Of a DNA stretch of 64,000 nucleotides, positions 9,172 to 19,075 are shown piece by piece. The stretch comes from Altererythrobacter sp. (GTDB taxonomy: Bacteria; Pseudomonadota; Alphaproteobacteria; Sphingomonadales; Sphingomonadaceae). The position numbers were made by a program, and so were the translations under genes. Position 1 is the first letter of the stretch, and every line of letters begins with the position of its first letter. Where the stretch lies: the NCBI GenBank assembly GCA_023260985.1, contig JALRKY010000008.1, positions 1 through 64,000 on the forward strand. Direction: 5' to 3'. A model generated the notes under the pieces. It did no database searches and was not told the origin of the DNA. It worked only from the letters and a program-made list of their open reading frames with translations.

Positions 9172-10401
9172 TCACGTAACCGTGGCGCGTTCCCTGAATT
9201 CCGGCCTTTTCCATTCGTCCATATGGAGCACTTCGCGCAGGTGCCCGGCGGCTTCGGCCATGTCCTCGAACCGCAGATAGGCGGGCGCAAAGCCCAGCCG
9301 GAGAATGTCCGGATCGCGGAAGTCGCCGATCACCCCGCGCGCGATAAGCGCCTGGCAGATCGCGTATGCCTCGGGATGGCGGAAGGACAGCTGGCTGCCG
9401 CGCGCACTGCCGTCAGTCGGGCTGGCGAGTTCGATATCGAGGCCCCATTCGCCGAGGCAGTGGAGGAAGAATGCGGATAGCGCCTGCGATTTGGCATAGA
9501 GCCGCCTGACACCGATCTCGGCAATCAGGTCTACCCCCACCTCAAGCGCGGCGAGCCCGAGGATCGGCGAAGTGCCGCATTGCAGCCGGTCGATCCCCTC
9601 AGCCGGGTCATAATCGTCCGAGAAGGCGAATGGTGCAGCGTGGCCGAACCAGCCGGTCAGCGGCTGGTGCAGCGCGGCGTGGTGCCGCTCGGCGGCGAAA
9701 GCATAGGCCGGAGCGCCCGGCCCGCCGTTCAAGTATTTGTACCCGCACCCGACCGCGAAATCGGCGTTCGCCCCGTTGAGATCGACCGGCAGCGCGCCGC
9801 AGCTATGCGACAAGTCCCACAGCACCAGCGCGCCCGCCGCATGGGCCACTTTGGTGAGTTCGGCCGTGTCATGCAGCGCGCCGGTCTTGTAATGGACGTG
9901 GGTGAGCATCAGCAGGGCCACGTCACCATCCAGCGCATCGATCAAACTGTCGCGATCCGCCAGCCGCCGCTCCGCCAGCCCTTGCCGCTCCAGCCCTGCG
10001 ATCATGTAGAGATCGGTCGGGAAATTGCCGGGTTCGCTGAGGATCACCTTGCGGCCCGGCCGCATGTCGAGCGCGGCGGCGATCAGCTTGAACAGGTTCA
10101 CGCTGGTGCTGTCAGCGGCGACGACTTCGTGCGGCTGCGCACCGATCAGCGGCGCGATTTTGGCGCCGACGCGGCGAGCGGCGCCGATCCAGTCGGCGCT
10201 ATTCCATGAACGGATCAGCCCTTCGCCCCATTCGCCGCGGATCACCTGCTCCAGCCGCGCCGGAGTAGCGGCGGGCAGCGCGCCGAGCGAATTGCCGTCG
10301 AGATAGATCACGCCTTCGGGCAGCTCGAAAAGTCCGCGAAAAGCGCTGAGCGGATCGGCAGCGTCGAGTTCGCGCGCGCGGGCGATCATGGCGTCACGCA
10401 T
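9172..10401 (-). CDS. kynU: Kynureninase
   Basis: LDGNSLGALP, WDLSHSCGALPVDLNGANADFAVGCGYKYLNGGPGAPAY (PLP lysine region); within the kyn operon; start set at MRDAMIARARELD. Confidence 0.95.
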   Translation of the reverse strand: MRDAMIARARELDAADPLSAFRGLFELPEGVIYLDGNSLGALPAATPARLEQVIRGEWGEGLIRSWNSADWIGAARRVGAKIAPLIGAQPHEVVAADSTSVNLFKLIAAALDMRPGRKVILSEPGNFPTDLYMIAGLERQGLAERRLADRDSLIDALDGDVALLMLTHVHYKTGALHDTAELTKVAHAAGALVLWDLSHSCGALPVDLNGANADFAVGCGYKYLNGGPGAPAYAFAAERHHAALHQPLTGWFGHAAPFAFSDDYDPAEGIDRLQCGTSPILGLAALEVGVDLIAEIGVRRLYAKSQALSAFFLHCLGEWGLDIELASPTDGSARGSQLSFRHPEAYAICQALIARGVIGDFRDPDILRLGFAPAYLRFEDMAEAAGHLREVLHMDEWKRPEFRERATVT

Positions 10402-11026
10402 CGGGCAGCTCCCGCAGGATGGCGCGCACCGGCGAAGCATCGCCGCGCTCGATCGCAAGCGGCAAGGCGATCAGCTCGTATTGGCCGGCGGGCACGTGAT
10501 CGAGCACCAGCCCTTCGAGCACCCGCATGTCCGCCGCAAGCACCGCGAGATGCGCCTCCATCGCTTTCGAATCCTGCGGATCGAGCGAAGGGCCGTCCAT
10601 CCCGACCAGGATCACCCCCACATCGGCAAGCGCGCGGATGGTCGCAGGCGTGATGGCGGTGTGCTGCGCATCCCACGCCTCATGCGGAAAGCGGTCATAG
10701 GTGCGGAACAGCACGCGGCGCGCACCCGCGAGGTCGGGCAGGTGTTCAGGCTCGACCAGCGCCCCGCAATTGCGCGCGTCAACCACCAGGCAGGGGCCGA
10801 GAAAGGGCTCGAGCGCGACCGATGCGATGTCGGGCGCATCGGCGGCGTAATGCAGCGGCGCATCGGCATGCGCGCCCGAATGCGTCGACAGGGTGAGCGC
10901 CGAGACATTGATCGGCGACCCCTCGCCCATCTGCCAGGTGCCCACTTGCCCGAAGGCCTTGTCGCCCGGCCACACCGGCAGATCCGGGCGCAGAACCTGC
11001 GAAATGTCCCAGATCCGGCGCGGCAT
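10394..11026 (-). CDS. kynB: Kynurenine formamidase (arylformamidase)
   Basis: RIWDISQVLRPDLPVWPGD; STHSGAHADAPLHY; GMDGPSLDPQDSK; start ATG overlaps kynA stop (ATGA). Confidence 0.95.
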   Translation of the reverse strand: MPRRIWDISQVLRPDLPVWPGDKAFGQVGTWQMGEGSPINVSALTLSTHSGAHADAPLHYAADAPDIASVALEPFLGPCLVVDARNCGALVEPEHLPDLAGARRVLFRTYDRFPHEAWDAQHTAITPATIRALADVGVILVGMDGPSLDPQDSKAMEAHLAVLAADMRVLEGLVLDHVPAGQYELIALPLAIERGDASPVRAILRELPDA

Positions 11027-11820
11027 CAGATCGCTGTCCTGACGCTCAGCAGCTCGGGGAAGAAGGCCTGCTTCAGTACGCCTGCGAGATAGGGCACGCC
11101 CGGCGTCCCGCCGGTGCCGCGCTTGAAGCCGATGATGCGCTCGACCGTTTTCAGATGGCCGAAGCGCCAGCGCTGGAAGTGGTATTCGAGATCGACCAGC
11201 TTTTCGGCGAGCTCGTAAAGGTCCCAATGCTCCCGCGGCGCGCGGTAGATCTCCGCCCAGGCATCCTCGACGCTTTGCGAATGCGCGTAAGGCGTTTCGA
11301 TGTCTCGATCGAGCACGGCCTCGTCGATCGCGAAGCCCCGCCGTGCGAGCAGGCGCACCGTCTCATCATAGATACTGGGGCTCGCCGCCTCCCTGGCCAG
11401 CATGGCTGCGGCTTCGGGCAGGCGTTCGTGCAGGCTGATCATGTCCGGATTCCGGCCACCCAGCATGAATTCCATCATGCGGTATTGCCACGACTGGAAG
11501 CCGGAGGAATTGCCCAGATGCGGGCGGATGGTGGAATAGTCGTGCGGGGTCATGGTGCTCAGCACGTCCCAGCTCTGGATCAGCTGCCCCTGCGCCCGCG
11601 CCACTCGCGACAGCATCTTGAAGGCCGGGCGCAGATTGTCCGCAGCGATGTGTCGCCGTGCCTCGGTCAATTCGTGCAGGCACAGCTTAAGCCACAGCTC
11701 GCTCGCCTGGTGGACGATGATGAACATCATCTCGTCATGCAAGCCCGAAGCGGGGTGCTGCGCCGCAAGCACGCGATCGAGATCGAGATAGCTGGTGTAG
11801 GTAACGTCAGTCTTCGCCAT
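11026..11820 (-). CDS. kynA: Tryptophan 2,3-dioxygenase
   Basis: TYTSYLDLDRVLAAQHP; HDEMMFIIVHQASELWLKLCLHEL; GNSSGFQSWQYRMMEFMLG; GTGGTPGVPYL. Confidence 0.97.
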   Translation of the reverse strand: MAKTDVTYTSYLDLDRVLAAQHPASGLHDEMMFIIVHQASELWLKLCLHELTEARRHIAADNLRPAFKMLSRVARAQGQLIQSWDVLSTMTPHDYSTIRPHLGNSSGFQSWQYRMMEFMLGGRNPDMISLHERLPEAAAMLAREAASPSIYDETVRLLARRGFAIDEAVLDRDIETPYAHSQSVEDAWAEIYRAPREHWDLYELAEKLVDLEYHFQRWRFGHLKTVERIIGFKRGTGGTPGVPYLAGVLKQAFFPELLSVRTAI

Positions 11821-11856
11821 GAACCGGGCTCTAGCGCGAGATTGTCACAAATGAAA

Positions 11857-12273
11857 CTACCTGTCGATCAACCGCGTCGCCGGATGGTGCTTGTCGAGAT
11901 GGCGCTTGATGATCTTGAGGTTCATCGTGTTCGATCGGAACAGGAAGTCTGCCGCGTCGCCCACCACGGGCACCAGTCCGAGCGCCGTGTCCAATGCCAC
12001 ATTGGCGCCCATGCGGCACAGCTTCCAGCGGGGCATGTCGAGGTTACGCGCTTCCCACACAAGGTAGGCGCCCATCGCCGTGGTTACGATATCGCCAAGT
12101 ATTGGGACCAGCCCCACCACTGCGTCGAGCCCGACAGGATAGTTGATGCCGGGGATGCGGAAACTGCGTTCGAGCAGCATTTCGAGCGCTTCGACCCTTT
12201 GTCGGACCGCTTGCGGATCGCTGCCCATCTGCACGACGAAGCCCATCGGGCGGGGTCGCTGATCATCGGACAT
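11857..12273 (-). CDS. DUF4112 domain-containing membrane protein
   Basis: GLDAVVGLVPILGDIVTTAMGAYLVWEARNLDMP..ALGLVPVVGDAADFLFRSNTMNLKIIKRHLDKHH. Confidence 0.8.
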   Translation of the reverse strand: MSDDQRPRPMGFVVQMGSDPQAVRQRVEALEMLLERSFRIPGINYPVGLDAVVGLVPILGDIVTTAMGAYLVWEARNLDMPRWKLCRMGANVALDTALGLVPVVGDAADFLFRSNTMNLKIIKRHLDKHHPATRLIDR

Positions 12274-12290
12274 GCGTGTCTCCTCCGCCT

Positions 12291-13757
12291 TTATCTGGTC
12301 GGCTCGACCAGCGGAAACAAGGGATGCATGCCCCATACATTCGCTTCGAAGCCCGAAATGTCACCGCGCACGAGCGACCAGCGCACCGGTGCGCCAAGCG
12401 GGATATAGACATTGGCCGACGCCAGCTCGCGATTGGCGGCGTCGAGCAATTGTGCCTTGGCCACGGGATCGGTTTCGCTGACCGAAAGCGCTACTAGGCG
12501 GTCGGCCTCGGACGAGCACAGGCCGACCCGCAATCCGCAATTGAGCTGGTTGAGATACCAGCGCGGCGATTCATAGCGCGCAAGTCGGTCGAACAGTTCG
12601 AGATCCGCAGCATCGCCGGGCTTCGCCTGGACAGCGGTGACTCCCACCAGTCCGAAGTCGCCAGCGATCTGCGCGAACAGCCGGTCGCTGCCCGGGCCAG
12701 GCGGCATGGCGATCCGCACCAGTGCATCCCTGCCTTGCGCCGCTTCCCAGGCCTGCACTCGTCCGCGCGCAATCTCGCGCCTTTGCTGCAGCGAGAGGCT
12801 CTCCCAGCGCTCCGCCTGCGGCCCCGAATTGCCGAACAGGCCGACGGGAACGACCCATGTAAAGCCCTGCCATCCGCCGATGTTGAGCGGCTGCATCAGC
12901 CCATTTCGATCGATCGCCATCGACAGCGCTTCGCGCCGTAGCGGGTCGGCTAAGAAGCCCTCATTGCTGCGCACGATCAGGCCGAACAGGCCGCGCGCGC
13001 CATCGATGCGCACCGCACCGCGGCTGAGCGGCCCGGTATCGGCCAGTGGCAGGCTGTCGATCTGGCCGTTGAGGACCAGGTCGACCTCGCCGCCCCTGAA
13101 CGCGTCGACCGCCGCCCTCGCGGGAAGCGCACGCAGAATCAACGGGCGAACCAGGTCTTCCCAATTGTCGCGCGCAGGCAAGCCCCGCCGCTCGGGCGGA
13201 AGCGGGGTAAGTTGCGCCACGCCCGCGTCTTCGTCAAACGCCAGGCTCATCGGCCCGGCGCCGGTATCATTACGTTCGATGCCCAGCTCTGGCTGCGCCA
13301 GCAGGCGCAGGAAATCTGGCATCGGGCTGGTCAGCCGAATTTCCACGACGCGCCCTGTCATTGCGCGGACTTCAGACACCTTGCCCAGATCGAGCCCAAG
13401 CGATGTACCCCGCAACTTGCTTAGATCGCTGCGCAAGGCCTGACGCACATCATTCGCGCTTATCTGGCGGCCATCGGGCCAGTCGCTATTACGCAGGCGA
13501 AAGATATAGCTGAGCCCATCGTCGGTAACAATCCAGCGCTCGGCGAGCGCAGGGATCACCTCGCCCAACTCATTAAGCGCGACCAGCCCTTCGGTCGTCG
13601 CCGCACGCAAGTGCTGGCCTGAGGGCGAGAGGCGCACGCCTTCCTCGGTCAGGCTGCCGGGTTCGCCGATAATGGCGACCTGCACCGGCCCTTCGGCGCT
13701 CGATGGGCCGCAACTGGCGAGCAGCGCAAGCAGCAAGAATGAAAACAAGAATCGCAT
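12291..13757 (-). CDS. ABC transporter substrate-binding protein, family 5 (lipoprotein signal)
   Basis: Lipobox MRFLFSFLLLALLASCG; ALAERWIVTDDGLSYIFRLRNSDWPDGRQISANDV. Confidence 0.85.
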   Translation of the reverse strand: MRFLFSFLLLALLASCGPSSAEGPVQVAIIGEPGSLTEEGVRLSPSGQHLRAATTEGLVALNELGEVIPALAERWIVTDDGLSYIFRLRNSDWPDGRQISANDVRQALRSDLSKLRGTSLGLDLGKVSEVRAMTGRVVEIRLTSPMPDFLRLLAQPELGIERNDTGAGPMSLAFDEDAGVAQLTPLPPERRGLPARDNWEDLVRPLILRALPARAAVDAFRGGEVDLVLNGQIDSLPLADTGPLSRGAVRIDGARGLFGLIVRSNEGFLADPLRREALSMAIDRNGLMQPLNIGGWQGFTWVVPVGLFGNSGPQAERWESLSLQQRREIARGRVQAWEAAQGRDALVRIAMPPGPGSDRLFAQIAGDFGLVGVTAVQAKPGDAADLELFDRLARYESPRWYLNQLNCGLRVGLCSSEADRLVALSVSETDPVAKAQLLDAANRELASANVYIPLGAPVRWSLVRGDISGFEANVWGMHPLFPLVEPTR

Positions 13758-13824
13758 TGGTGACCGACTAGCAGCTTGCGCGCCGCCGGTCAGCGTCGAT
13801 CAGTCCTATGCCATGAAAAGCCAT

Positions 13825-14094
13825 TCAGGCGAGCGGTTCGACCTCGTCGTCGAAAGCCACTCCGAAACGCGGTTCCTGCACCCATACCACCGTTCCAGCT
13901 ACCGGCCCAACTTCAGGCAAATCGATCGTAAGCCTGGTGCCGCTCGAAACGTGAAGCGCACTTTCGCCCATCAGCCCGCGGGCCGATAGATTGCGGACCT
14001 TGATCCGATGTTGCAAGGGATCGCGGCCGATTTGCACATCGGCCAGATTTACAACGTCCTGGCGTTCGAGACTGCGTCGCTGGAGCCCAATCAT
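13825..14094 (-). CDS. PilZ domain protein
   Basis: RRSLERQDVVNLADVQIG...KVRNLSARGLMGES..GTVVWVQEPRFGVAFDDEV. Confidence 0.75.
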   Translation of the reverse strand: MIGLQRRSLERQDVVNLADVQIGRDPLQHRIKVRNLSARGLMGESALHVSSGTRLTIDLPEVGPVAGTVVWVQEPRFGVAFDDEVEPLA

Positions 14095-14211
14095 TGTTCG
14101 TCCTACCCTCGCGATAGCCGTTAACCACCGGCACTCCGGGATTATCGGTCTTACCGGCAGGATTAGCCGCCGAGTGCTAACAAACCTTTAACCTCGTCCT
14201 CAGACGAGGGA

Positions 14212-14670
14212 TCAGTCGTCGCGCGAAATCTTCTCGCGGCGCTCGTGAGCTTCCTGGGCCTCGACAGTCATCGTTGCCACCGGGCGAGCGATCAGTCGCC
14301 GCAATCCGATCGGATCGCCAGTGACTTCGCAATAGCCATATTCACCCGCGTCAATCCGGCGCAGCGCCGAGTCGATCTTGGCGATCAGCTTGCGCTGGCG
14401 ATCGCGCGTGCGCAGTTCGATGCCCCAATCGGTCTCGCTCGAAGCGCGGTCATTGAGGTCGGGCTCGCGGATCGGGCCATCCTGCAACGCGTGGAGAGTC
14501 TGGCCGGCAGCGTGGTGGATCGAGCGCTTCCATTCGAGCAGCAGCATGCGGAAATAATTCTGCTGCTTCTCGTTCATATAGGGCTCGTCTTCGCTGGGCG
14601 TGTAATCGGGCCCCAGGATTCGCTTTGCCTTTGCAAGAATATCGATTTCTTCAGATGCCGAAGTGGCCAT
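14212..14670 (-). CDS. dksA: DksA/TraR-family RNA polymerase-binding protein (degenerate zinc finger)
   Basis: YMNEKQQNYFRMLLLEWKRSI; DWGIELRTRDRQRKLIAKIDSALRRIDAGEYGYCEVTGDPIGLRRLIARPVAT. Confidence 0.9.
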   Translation of the reverse strand: MATSASEEIDILAKAKRILGPDYTPSEDEPYMNEKQQNYFRMLLLEWKRSIHHAAGQTLHALQDGPIREPDLNDRASSETDWGIELRTRDRQRKLIAKIDSALRRIDAGEYGYCEVTGDPIGLRRLIARPVATMTVEAQEAHERREKISRDD

Positions 14671-14973
14671 GTATGCCTCTCAACCCAGTCAGACCCGATC
14701 AGACCGTTCCAAGTCCCGCTGCCCCGCTTTTCCGGTGACGAGGGGTGCCCCTCCGCGCGGGCCTATAGGCTCGGGCCTTGGCGCGCACAAGCCGTTTCCC
14801 GAAACCTGCCAATAAAGGCTGAGGATTAATGTCTGGCGAACGGCAATGGGGGCACCAGGCGATGCGAAAATAAAAAAGTTGATGGTCGTGTTAACCAATT
14901 GTTGACCATGTTCTGGCGAATTCACCTTGTAGCGGACAGGCGGGGGCCAGGTCCGCCAAACAGGGGACCGAAC

Positions 14974-15303
14974 ATGGAACTTAAACCGATCTACGGAATG
15001 GCGGCGAAAGAATTGAAGTCGACCGAAGCCAACCGCATCATTGCACAATGCCTTGCCGCAGCGTCGCAGGGTGAAATTGCCGTCTATTTCGATCTTGGAG
15101 TTGCCTTTTCGACCGGCATCCACGGCGTCGATTGCGATCTGGTGGAAGCACACAAGTGGTTCAACCTCGCCGCAGCTACGGGGCATGAGGAAGCTGCCTA
15201 CTGCCGCGCCGACATCTCCGAAGAGATGACTGCACGCGAAATCGCCGAAGCCCAGCGCCAGGCGCGCGAATGGCTGGCGAGCGGACGTCGCCGTGCAGCC
15301 TAA
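14974..15303 (+). CDS. SEL1-like repeat protein
   Basis: ASQGEIAVYFDLGVAFSTGIHGVDCDLVEAHKWFNLAAATGHEEAAYCR; start set at MELKPIYG. Confidence 0.75.
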   Translation: MELKPIYGMAAKELKSTEANRIIAQCLAAASQGEIAVYFDLGVAFSTGIHGVDCDLVEAHKWFNLAAATGHEEAAYCRADISEEMTAREIAEAQRQAREWLASGRRRAA

Positions 15304-16436
15304 GCCTTCCTGAAGGGAGTGTGCTGGTCGAGGTAGTTCTGATCCAGCGCGACGCCCGCGCGCTCGCGCTCGAGGAAATCGGCAACGGCAGTGCGAAAGC
15401 CCGGATCGGCGATCCAATGCGCCGACCACGTGCTGACCGGCTCATAGCCCCGGGCCAGCTTGTGCCCACCTTGCGCGCCAGCCTCGACCCGCTTCAACCC
15501 GCGCTCGATCGCGAAATCGATTGCCTGATAATAGCACAGCTCGAAATGCAGGAAGCGCTTGTCGAGCGTGCAGCCCCAATAGCGCCCGTAAAGCGCCTCA
15601 TCGCCGATGAAATTGAGCGCTCCGGCAATCGGCTCCCCATTCATCAGCGCCAGGATCATGACGATCCGATCGGCAATCCGTTCGCCCATCAGCGTGAAGG
15701 CCTCGCGCGTCAAGTAGGGCCGGCCCCATTTGCGCGCGCCTGTGTCCTGGTAGAAAACCCAGAACGCATCCCAATGTGCAGGGCGAATATCGTCGCCTGA
15801 CAGGCGCAGGATCTCGATGCCTTGCTGCGCCGCCGCGCGTTCCTTGCGCAGCGTCCGGCGCTTGCGCGAGGCCAAGGCGCCGAGGAAATCGTCGAAGCTT
15901 GAGTAGCCGCGGTTTTCCCAATGGAACTGGATGTCGCTGCGCATCAGCCAGCCGGCATCCTCGAAGAAGTGCCGCTGCCCCTCCTCGATAAAGGTCGCAT
16001 GCGCAGAAGACAGCCCGCTTTGCAGGCACACCGTCTCGGCTGCCTTGAGCAGGTGCGGTGCGAGGCTTTCGTCGCGCATCAGAAGGCGCGGGCCGTTGGC
16101 AGGGGTGAAAGGCGCGGCGATCTGCAGCTTGGGATAGTAACACCCGCCCGCCCGGTCCCAGGCATCGGCCCATGAATGATCGAACACATATTCGCCCTGG
16201 CTGTGGCCCTTGGCATAGCTGGGGATGGCGGCGATCATTTGCCCATCAGGGCCGGTGATGACGATCGGCACCGGGTCCCAGCCGGTCCGTTCGCCCACGC
16301 TGCCCGAATCTTCCAGCGCAGTCAGGAATTCGTGACTGACGAAGGGATTGCGGTTGCCGCCGAGCGCGTTCCACTCTTCCGCGGCGAAGGAGCCCACCGA
16401 AGGGGCAATGCTTACGGTGAGCTCTTCCGTACTCAT
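15300..16436 (-). CDS. GNAT-like DUF482 (FemAB-type) protein
   Basis: NPFVSHEFLTALEDSGSVGERTGWDP; EYVFDHSWADAWDRAGGCYYPKLQIAAPFTPANGPRLL; LHFELCYYQAIDFAIERGLKRVEAGAQGGHKLARGYEP. Confidence 0.9.
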   Translation of the reverse strand: MSTEELTVSIAPSVGSFAAEEWNALGGNRNPFVSHEFLTALEDSGSVGERTGWDPVPIVITGPDGQMIAAIPSYAKGHSQGEYVFDHSWADAWDRAGGCYYPKLQIAAPFTPANGPRLLMRDESLAPHLLKAAETVCLQSGLSSAHATFIEEGQRHFFEDAGWLMRSDIQFHWENRGYSSFDDFLGALASRKRRTLRKERAAAQQGIEILRLSGDDIRPAHWDAFWVFYQDTGARKWGRPYLTREAFTLMGERIADRIVMILALMNGEPIAGALNFIGDEALYGRYWGCTLDKRFLHFELCYYQAIDFAIERGLKRVEAGAQGGHKLARGYEPVSTWSAHWIADPGFRTAVADFLERERAGVALDQNYLDQHTPFRKA

Positions 16437-17161
16437 GCCAGGCCATCTCCCTCCGCAATCAGGGCATCGGAGTTCGCCAGCGCACGGGCGCGCGTTTCGG
16501 GCGAATTGACCGTCCAGGTGAGGATTGGCAGGCTCTTGGCACGTAGCCCCGCAACCCAGCGACTTGGCAGCGCGGCGATGTGATAGGCGAGGAAATCGGG
16601 CTTCGCGATCCACAGCGCCAAACGCTGCTGCCATACCTGCTGCGTATAGCCGTGTTCGTCTTCGCGCATCACTAGCCCGGCGCAAGTCTGCGGCGAATGC
16701 GTGCGAAACCAGCGCGCGACGCGCGGATCGAAGCTCATCACGCCATGATGGCCGGAATATTCGCGCAAATGATCGGCCACGACCTCGCAGGTCCGTCCAA
16801 CATCATAGCCGCGCTTCGACTTGATCTCGATCAGCAGCGGGACGCGCCCGGCCACTACGCCGAGCAATTGATCGAGCGTGGCGGGCCCTTCCTCGCTTTC
16901 GAGGTAATGGAGTTGCTGCAGCTCCGTCGCGGTTCGGCCATGCGTTTCGCCGTCGGTGCCGGTCAGCCGCTTGAGTTCCCAGTCGTGGAACACCATGGGA
17001 CGGTCGTCGAGGCTGCGCTGGATATCGCATTCGATACCCAGCCCGGCTTCGACCGCCAGCCGCGCGCCTTGCAGCGAGTTTTCCGGAATGCCGCCTCCAT
17101 GCAACCCCCGATGGGCATATTCCCATTCGGTGAGCCACGAAGGGGCGCGCCGCTTAGTCAC
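16433..17161 (-). CDS. Glycerophosphodiester phosphodiesterase family protein
   Basis: AHRGLHGGGIPENSLQGARLAVEAGLGIECDIQRSLDDRPMVFHDWELKRLTG; GTG start overlapping the upstream gene. Confidence 0.9.
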   Translation of the reverse strand: MTKRRAPSWLTEWEYAHRGLHGGGIPENSLQGARLAVEAGLGIECDIQRSLDDRPMVFHDWELKRLTGTDGETHGRTATELQQLHYLESEEGPATLDQLLGVVAGRVPLLIEIKSKRGYDVGRTCEVVADHLREYSGHHGVMSFDPRVARWFRTHSPQTCAGLVMREDEHGYTQQVWQQRLALWIAKPDFLAYHIAALPSRWVAGLRAKSLPILTWTVNSPETRARALANSDALIAEGDGLA

Positions 17162-17618
17162 CTTTGATCGCGACCACCGCATCGACTTCGACCGCGACGC
17201 CCAGCGGCAGTGCCGGAACGCCGACTGCGGCGCGTGCGTGCTTGCCTGCCTCGCCAAAGACTTCGAGCATGAGGTCGGAAGCGCCGTTCACCACCTTGGG
17301 CTGGTCGGTGAAATCAGGCGTCGAATTGACGAACCCGCCGAGCTTCACCACCCGTTCGACCCGGTCTAGCGAGCCGAGCGCCGCCTTGAGCTGCGCAAGG
17401 ATCATCAGGCCACAACCGCGCGCAGCCCTGATCCCTTCCTCAAGCGACATGTCTTCGCCCAGCCGGCCATTGATGCGCTCTCCATCAAGGATCGACACCT
17501 GGCCGGAGACGAATGCCAGCCCTTTGTCGATCACCACTGGGACATAGCTTGCAACCGGGGCTGCCGCCTGCGGCAAGGTGATTCCCAGTTCCTGCAGACG
17601 CGTTTCGATACTCATCAT
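17154..17618 (-). CDS. RidA family protein
   Basis: FVSGQVSILDGE; RVVKLGGFVNSTPDFTDQPKVVNGASDLMLEVFGEAGKHARAAVGVPALPLGVAVEVDAVV. Confidence 0.92.
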   Translation of the reverse strand: MMSIETRLQELGITLPQAAAPVASYVPVVIDKGLAFVSGQVSILDGERINGRLGEDMSLEEGIRAARGCGLMILAQLKAALGSLDRVERVVKLGGFVNSTPDFTDQPKVVNGASDLMLEVFGEAGKHARAAVGVPALPLGVAVEVDAVVAIKGD

Positions 17619-18241
17619 GGAGCCCTTTCCAGTTCTTCGAGCAGCCAAGGCAGCGCCTCGGCCCAATTGTCTATCCGCGCATGGGCATGGCCCGCTTCAT
17701 GCGCGCAATCGATATGTCCGGCGATCATCGGTTCGCCGCACAGGTGCAGGCGGCTCACGCCCGGCACGGTCTCGGAAACCGATTTGTGATGCTGCGCCAG
17801 ATCGTCGATGAAGATCGCCTTGGACGGCGCGAACTCCTCGACGATCGCTTTCAGCGCAGGGCCTTTCGGCCCCTGGTTGGTGAAGACGCGGGCATGCACG
17901 CCATAGGCGGCAAGCTGCTGCGCGCGCCGTTCCTGCCGCTCGTCATTGAGGTTGGTGAGGATCACGACATCGGCATGTTCGGCCAGGTGATTGATCCCCT
18001 GGACCGCACCTTCGATCGGCAGCTGGCGGTGCATCTCAGTATCGAAGAAGCCGCCCAGCATCCGCCAAATATCGTTTTGTTCCAGCGGTTCGCCGTTCGA
18101 TTGCCAGCGCATCGCCGTGCCGAAATTATTGCCCTGGAGCTTGAAGGTAACGCCCTGGCTTTCTTCCAGCCATTCCTTGAAATGCGCCACCATATGGAGC
18201 AGCACTTCGTCGCAATCGCTGATTACAAGCGGCTTGCTCAT
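17615..18241 (-). CDS. HAD family hydrolase
   Basis: VISDCDEVLLHMV, VILTNLNDERQERRAQQL, AIFIDDLAQHHKSV. Confidence 0.8.
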   Translation of the reverse strand: MSKPLVISDCDEVLLHMVAHFKEWLEESQGVTFKLQGNNFGTAMRWQSNGEPLEQNDIWRMLGGFFDTEMHRQLPIEGAVQGINHLAEHADVVILTNLNDERQERRAQQLAAYGVHARVFTNQGPKGPALKAIVEEFAPSKAIFIDDLAQHHKSVSETVPGVSRLHLCGEPMIAGHIDCAHEAGHAHARIDNWAEALPWLLEELERAP

Positions 18242-18516
18242 CGTGCCAGCTCCTGTGCCGCGTCGACCAGTTCTTCGGGCGTGACCGCCATCGCTTCGGC
18301 ACAGCGCAGCAGGTCAGGCTCGTGATTGGTGAGGAATTCCATCACCGCTCCGAGCACGGCGGGATCGCCTAGCCCTGCCCGCAACGTGTCGGGATCGAGC
18401 CCCGTCAGCGAAAGGAAACGCTCGGCGCGATCACCGTCTTCCAGGATCCAGCCAAGCGCCGCCAGCGCCAGCACCTGGGGTTCGGCGGAAGTCTCACTGG
18501 GGGATGAAGCTCTCAT
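18238..18516 (-). CDS. DUF3572 family protein
   Basis: LALAALGWILEDGDRAERFLSLTGLDPDTLRAGLGDPAVLGAVMEFLTNHEPDLLRCAEAM. Confidence 0.8.
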   Translation of the reverse strand: MRASSPSETSAEPQVLALAALGWILEDGDRAERFLSLTGLDPDTLRAGLGDPAVLGAVMEFLTNHEPDLLRCAEAMAVTPEELVDAAQELAR

Positions 18517-18581
18517 ATGAATTGTCAGCCGCCTTTCAGCTCGACTATCTGGGGATGAAGGGAAGGGAGCGCCAGAGGGCA

Positions 18582-18950
18582 GTGGCAAAGAGAATCCTGG
18601 TTGTCGAGGATAACGACCTCAACCGGAAACTGTTCTGCGACGTTTTGCGCGCCAACGGCTTCGAAGTCGAGCCGCTGGCCGATGGCGAACGCGCGCTCGA
18701 TACCGCGCGCCAGCTCTCGCCCGACCTGATCATCATGGATATCCAGCTTCCGCATGTTTCCGGGGTCGAGCTGATCGAACAGGCGAAGCGCGACCTGCAC
18801 CTGCAGGCGATCCCGGTGCTGGCTGTTACCGCCTATGCCGCCAAGGGCGACGAAGAGAAGATTCGCGCGGCCGGGGCGGCGGGCTATCTCGCCAAGCCGG
18901 TCTCGATCATGCCCTTCATGACCGCCGTGAGGGAGCTGTTGCCCGATTGA
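18582..18950 (+). CDS. divK: Single-domain response regulator, DivK-like
   Basis: VAKRILVVEDNDLNRKLFCDVLRANGFEV..LIIMDIQLPHVSGVELI..PVLAVTAYAAKGDEEKIRAAGAAGYLAKPVSI; GTG start. Confidence 0.88.
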   Translation: MAKRILVVEDNDLNRKLFCDVLRANGFEVEPLADGERALDTARQLSPDLIIMDIQLPHVSGVELIEQAKRDLHLQAIPVLAVTAYAAKGDEEKIRAAGAAGYLAKPVSIMPFMTAVRELLPD

Positions 18951-19075
18951 ACTGGAGCCCGCCCGATCGCGCCGCTATGAGCGAGGACGCTTGACAAGCG
19001 GGCCGAAGAGCCGCTTTTCCGCCGCAACCGCATGGCACATGCCGCGCGACTGATTCTAAGGAAGGTTTTCTCCGC

